Origin: Desulfosarcinaceae bacterium
GTDB taxonomy: Bacteria; Desulfobacterota; Desulfobacteria; Desulfobacterales; Desulfosarcinaceae
Reading direction: 5' to 3'
Length of the DNA stretch: 64,000 bases
Assembly (NCBI GenBank): GCA_030066015.1
Contig: JASJCL010000017.1
Location: 1 to 64,000 of the forward strand
The notes beneath the pieces are model-generated. The model had not been told where the DNA came from. It did no database searches and saw nothing but the letters and a program-made list of their open reading frames with translations. Shown one piece after another: positions 62,563 through 64,000 of the stretch. How positions within the stretch are numbered: position 1 is the first letter of the stretch; every line of letters starts with the position of its first letter. The translations under genes were made by a program, and so were the position numbers.

Positions 62563-63931
62563 GTTTCTCTCCTCTATCGAAAGTGGGCGTGATGCCGGTG
62601 TAGGTCTCCGGCGTGATCCGTTTGAGTTCCACCTTGACCGCCGGCGTCACATCCAAACCATCGATGAAGTTCGCCATGGTATCGGCCGTGATGACCTCGT
62701 TGGTGCGGGTCAGGTCGCGCAAGACCTCGTAGGGCTTGGGATAGCCCTCGCGGCGAAGGATGGTCTGGACCGCTTCGGCCACCACCGCCCAATTGGCGGC
62801 CAGGTCGCCGGCCAGGGCGGCCTCGTTGAGGAGCAACTTGTCCAGGCCGCGCAGAAGGGAGGTGCAGGCGATGAGGGTGTGGGCCAGGGGCATGCCGAGG
62901 TTGCGCAGCACCGTGGAGTCGGTCAGGTCACGCTGGAGGCGGGAGATGGGCAGCTTGGCGGCCAGGTGTTCGCAGAGGGCGTTGGCCACACCCAGGTTGC
63001 CTTCAGCATTCTCGAAATCGATGGGGTTGACCTTGTGGGGCATGGCGCTGCTGCCCACCTCGCCGGCCGTTATCTTCTGCTTGAAATACTCCATGGCGAT
63101 ATAGGTCCACACATCGCGACAAAGATCGACGAGAATGGTGTTGATCCGCTTGAGGGCGTCGCAGAAGCCGGCCAGGTGATCGTAGTGCTCGATCTGGGTG
63201 GTCACCCGCGAGCGGTGGAGGCCGAGGTTATCGTTGACCAGTCGCTCGCCGAAGGCGATCCAGTCGACCTCGGGATAGGCGATGTGATGGGCATTGAAAT
63301 TACCGGTGGCCCCGCCGAATTTGGCCGCCCAGGGAATCTGTCCCGCCTGGGCCAGCTGCTGGTCGAGGCGCTCCACGAAGACCAGGATCTCCTTGCCGAG
63401 GCGCGTGGGTGAGGCTGGCTGCCCGTGCGTGCGGGCCAGCATCGGCACCGCCGACCACTGGGCCGCCCGGTCGGCCAGCGCGTCGCGCACGGCCGTCAAG
63501 CGGGGCAGCAGGACGGAGGTCCACGCCTCCTTGAGGGCCAGTGGACAGGCCGTGTTGTTGATGTCCTGACTGGTGAGGCCGAAGTGGATGAACTCTCCGA
63601 AGCCGGTCAGTTGCAGACGATCGAAATGCTCTTTGAGGAAGTACTCCACCGCTTTGACGTCATGATTGGTCTCGCGCTCGATCGCCTTGACGCGTTGCGC
63701 GTCGGCTTCGCTGAAGTTGGCATACACCGCCCGTAAATTTGAAAAGTGTGCCTCGGGAAAGTCGGCCAGCTGCGGCAGCGGCAGCTCGCACAGGGCGATG
63801 AAGTACTCCACCTCCACCCGCACCCGATAGCGGATCAGGGCGCCTTCCGAGAAGTAATCGGCCAGGGGGGCCGTGGTGCGACGATAGCGCCCGTCCACGG
63901 GCGAGATGGCGTTCAGGCGGGTCAGGGACAT
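62546..63931 (-). CDS. purB: adenylosuccinate lyase
   Basis: A 461-residue fumarase-superfamily lyase that acts twice in purine synthesis (SAICAR to AICAR, adenylosuccinate to AMP). Key motifs are TSQDINNTA, the catalytic His region ARTHGQPASPTRLG and the signature loop GSSAMPHKVNP with its active-site Ser. A typical E. coli-like N-terminus, LNAISPVDGRY, supports the ATG, preceded by GAGG. It is upstream of and overlaps the MtaD-like gene. AICAR made here feeds the split PurH enzymes encoded near 8-10 kb. Confidence 0.96.
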   Translation of the reverse strand: MSLTRLNAISPVDGRYRRTTAPLADYFSEGALIRYRVRVEVEYFIALCELPLPQLADFPEAHFSNLRAVYANFSEADAQRVKAIERETNHDVKAVEYFLKEHFDRLQLTGFGEFIHFGLTSQDINNTACPLALKEAWTSVLLPRLTAVRDALADRAAQWSAVPMLARTHGQPASPTRLGKEILVFVERLDQQLAQAGQIPWAAKFGGATGNFNAHHIAYPEVDWIAFGERLVNDNLGLHRSRVTTQIEHYDHLAGFCDALKRINTILVDLCRDVWTYIAMEYFKQKITAGEVGSSAMPHKVNPIDFENAEGNLGVANALCEHLAAKLPISRLQRDLTDSTVLRNLGMPLAHTLIACTSLLRGLDKLLLNEAALAGDLAANWAVVAEAVQTILRREGYPKPYEVLRDLTRTNEVITADTMANFIDGLDVTPAVKVELKRITPETYTGITPTFDRGEKRAQRD

Positions 63932-64000
63932 GGCAACCTCGCGGCATAGTCCAACTAAATAGGGGTGATGCGCCGAGGCAACTCCGTGCGCGCTGGCCTT

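Overview
The window is a dense, GC-rich (roughly 60-65 %) bacterial chromosome segment. Gene content and order point to a Gram-negative, probably anaerobic and motile member of the Deltaproteobacteria/Desulfobacterota. The clues are a complete division and cell-wall (dcw) cluster with a meso-DAP-type MurE, PAS/hybrid signalling proteins, HDOD-GGDEF and PAS-GGDEF proteins, a methyl-accepting chemotaxis protein behind a sigma-28-like promoter, and split purH genes. The taxonomic call is inference from gene content only. I saw no rRNA, tRNA, CRISPR array, insertion sequence or prophage.

Layout. 0-1.6 kb (minus): a NusG-II/EetA-like protein overlapping a Gx-transporter (EetB-like) protein fused to an EcfT-like domain. 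1.7-7.8 kb: threonine aldolase, a membrane hybrid histidine kinase, a small exported protein and an HDOD-GGDEF protein. 7.9-10.6 kb (minus): an HD hydrolase followed by IMP cyclohydrolase and AICAR transformylase as two separate genes, ending in a strongly structured three-way-junction element. 10.8-15.1 kb (minus): a GspE/PilB-type ATPase with eight N-terminal repeats, translationally coupled to a ParA/MinD-like protein with a degenerate P-loop, then a metallo-beta-lactamase-fold hydrolase.

15.6-32.6 kb (plus): an AT-rich promoter island, then mraZ-rsmH-ftsL-ftsI-murE-murF-mraY-murD-ftsW-murG-murC-ftsQ-ftsA-ftsZ. The operon is mostly overlapping or tightly spaced, but murB and ddl are absent and there are unusual gaps at murF/mraY, murG/murC and ftsA/ftsZ. 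It is followed by a radical SAM protein.

34.7-47.6 kb: mixed metabolism and housekeeping. This includes a 5'-nucleotidase, an NTF2-like anchored protein, an acyltransferase-3, serine dehydratase, an alpha/beta hydrolase, a HAD phosphatase, a small Cys protein, a divergent QueG-like Fe-S protein, a Gfo/Idh/MocA oxidoreductase, an FAD oxidoreductase, a MazG-like protein, PAS-GGDEF, an RsbW-like kinase and an FmdB zinc ribbon. 47.7-57.6 kb: a J-domain protein, a DUF457-like membrane protein, a beta-helix lipoprotein, an ACT protein, a HEAT-like membrane protein, a flavin reductase, the chemotaxis receptor and an unknown polytopic membrane protein. 57.7-63.9 kb (minus): a purine cluster of purB, two MtaD-like deaminases and adenine deaminase.

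The best candidates for something undescribed are the coupled repeat-ATPase/degenerate-ParA pair, the three-way-junction element after purH, the EetB-EcfT fusion, the unknown membrane proteins near 51-57 kb, and the triple-deaminase purine cluster.
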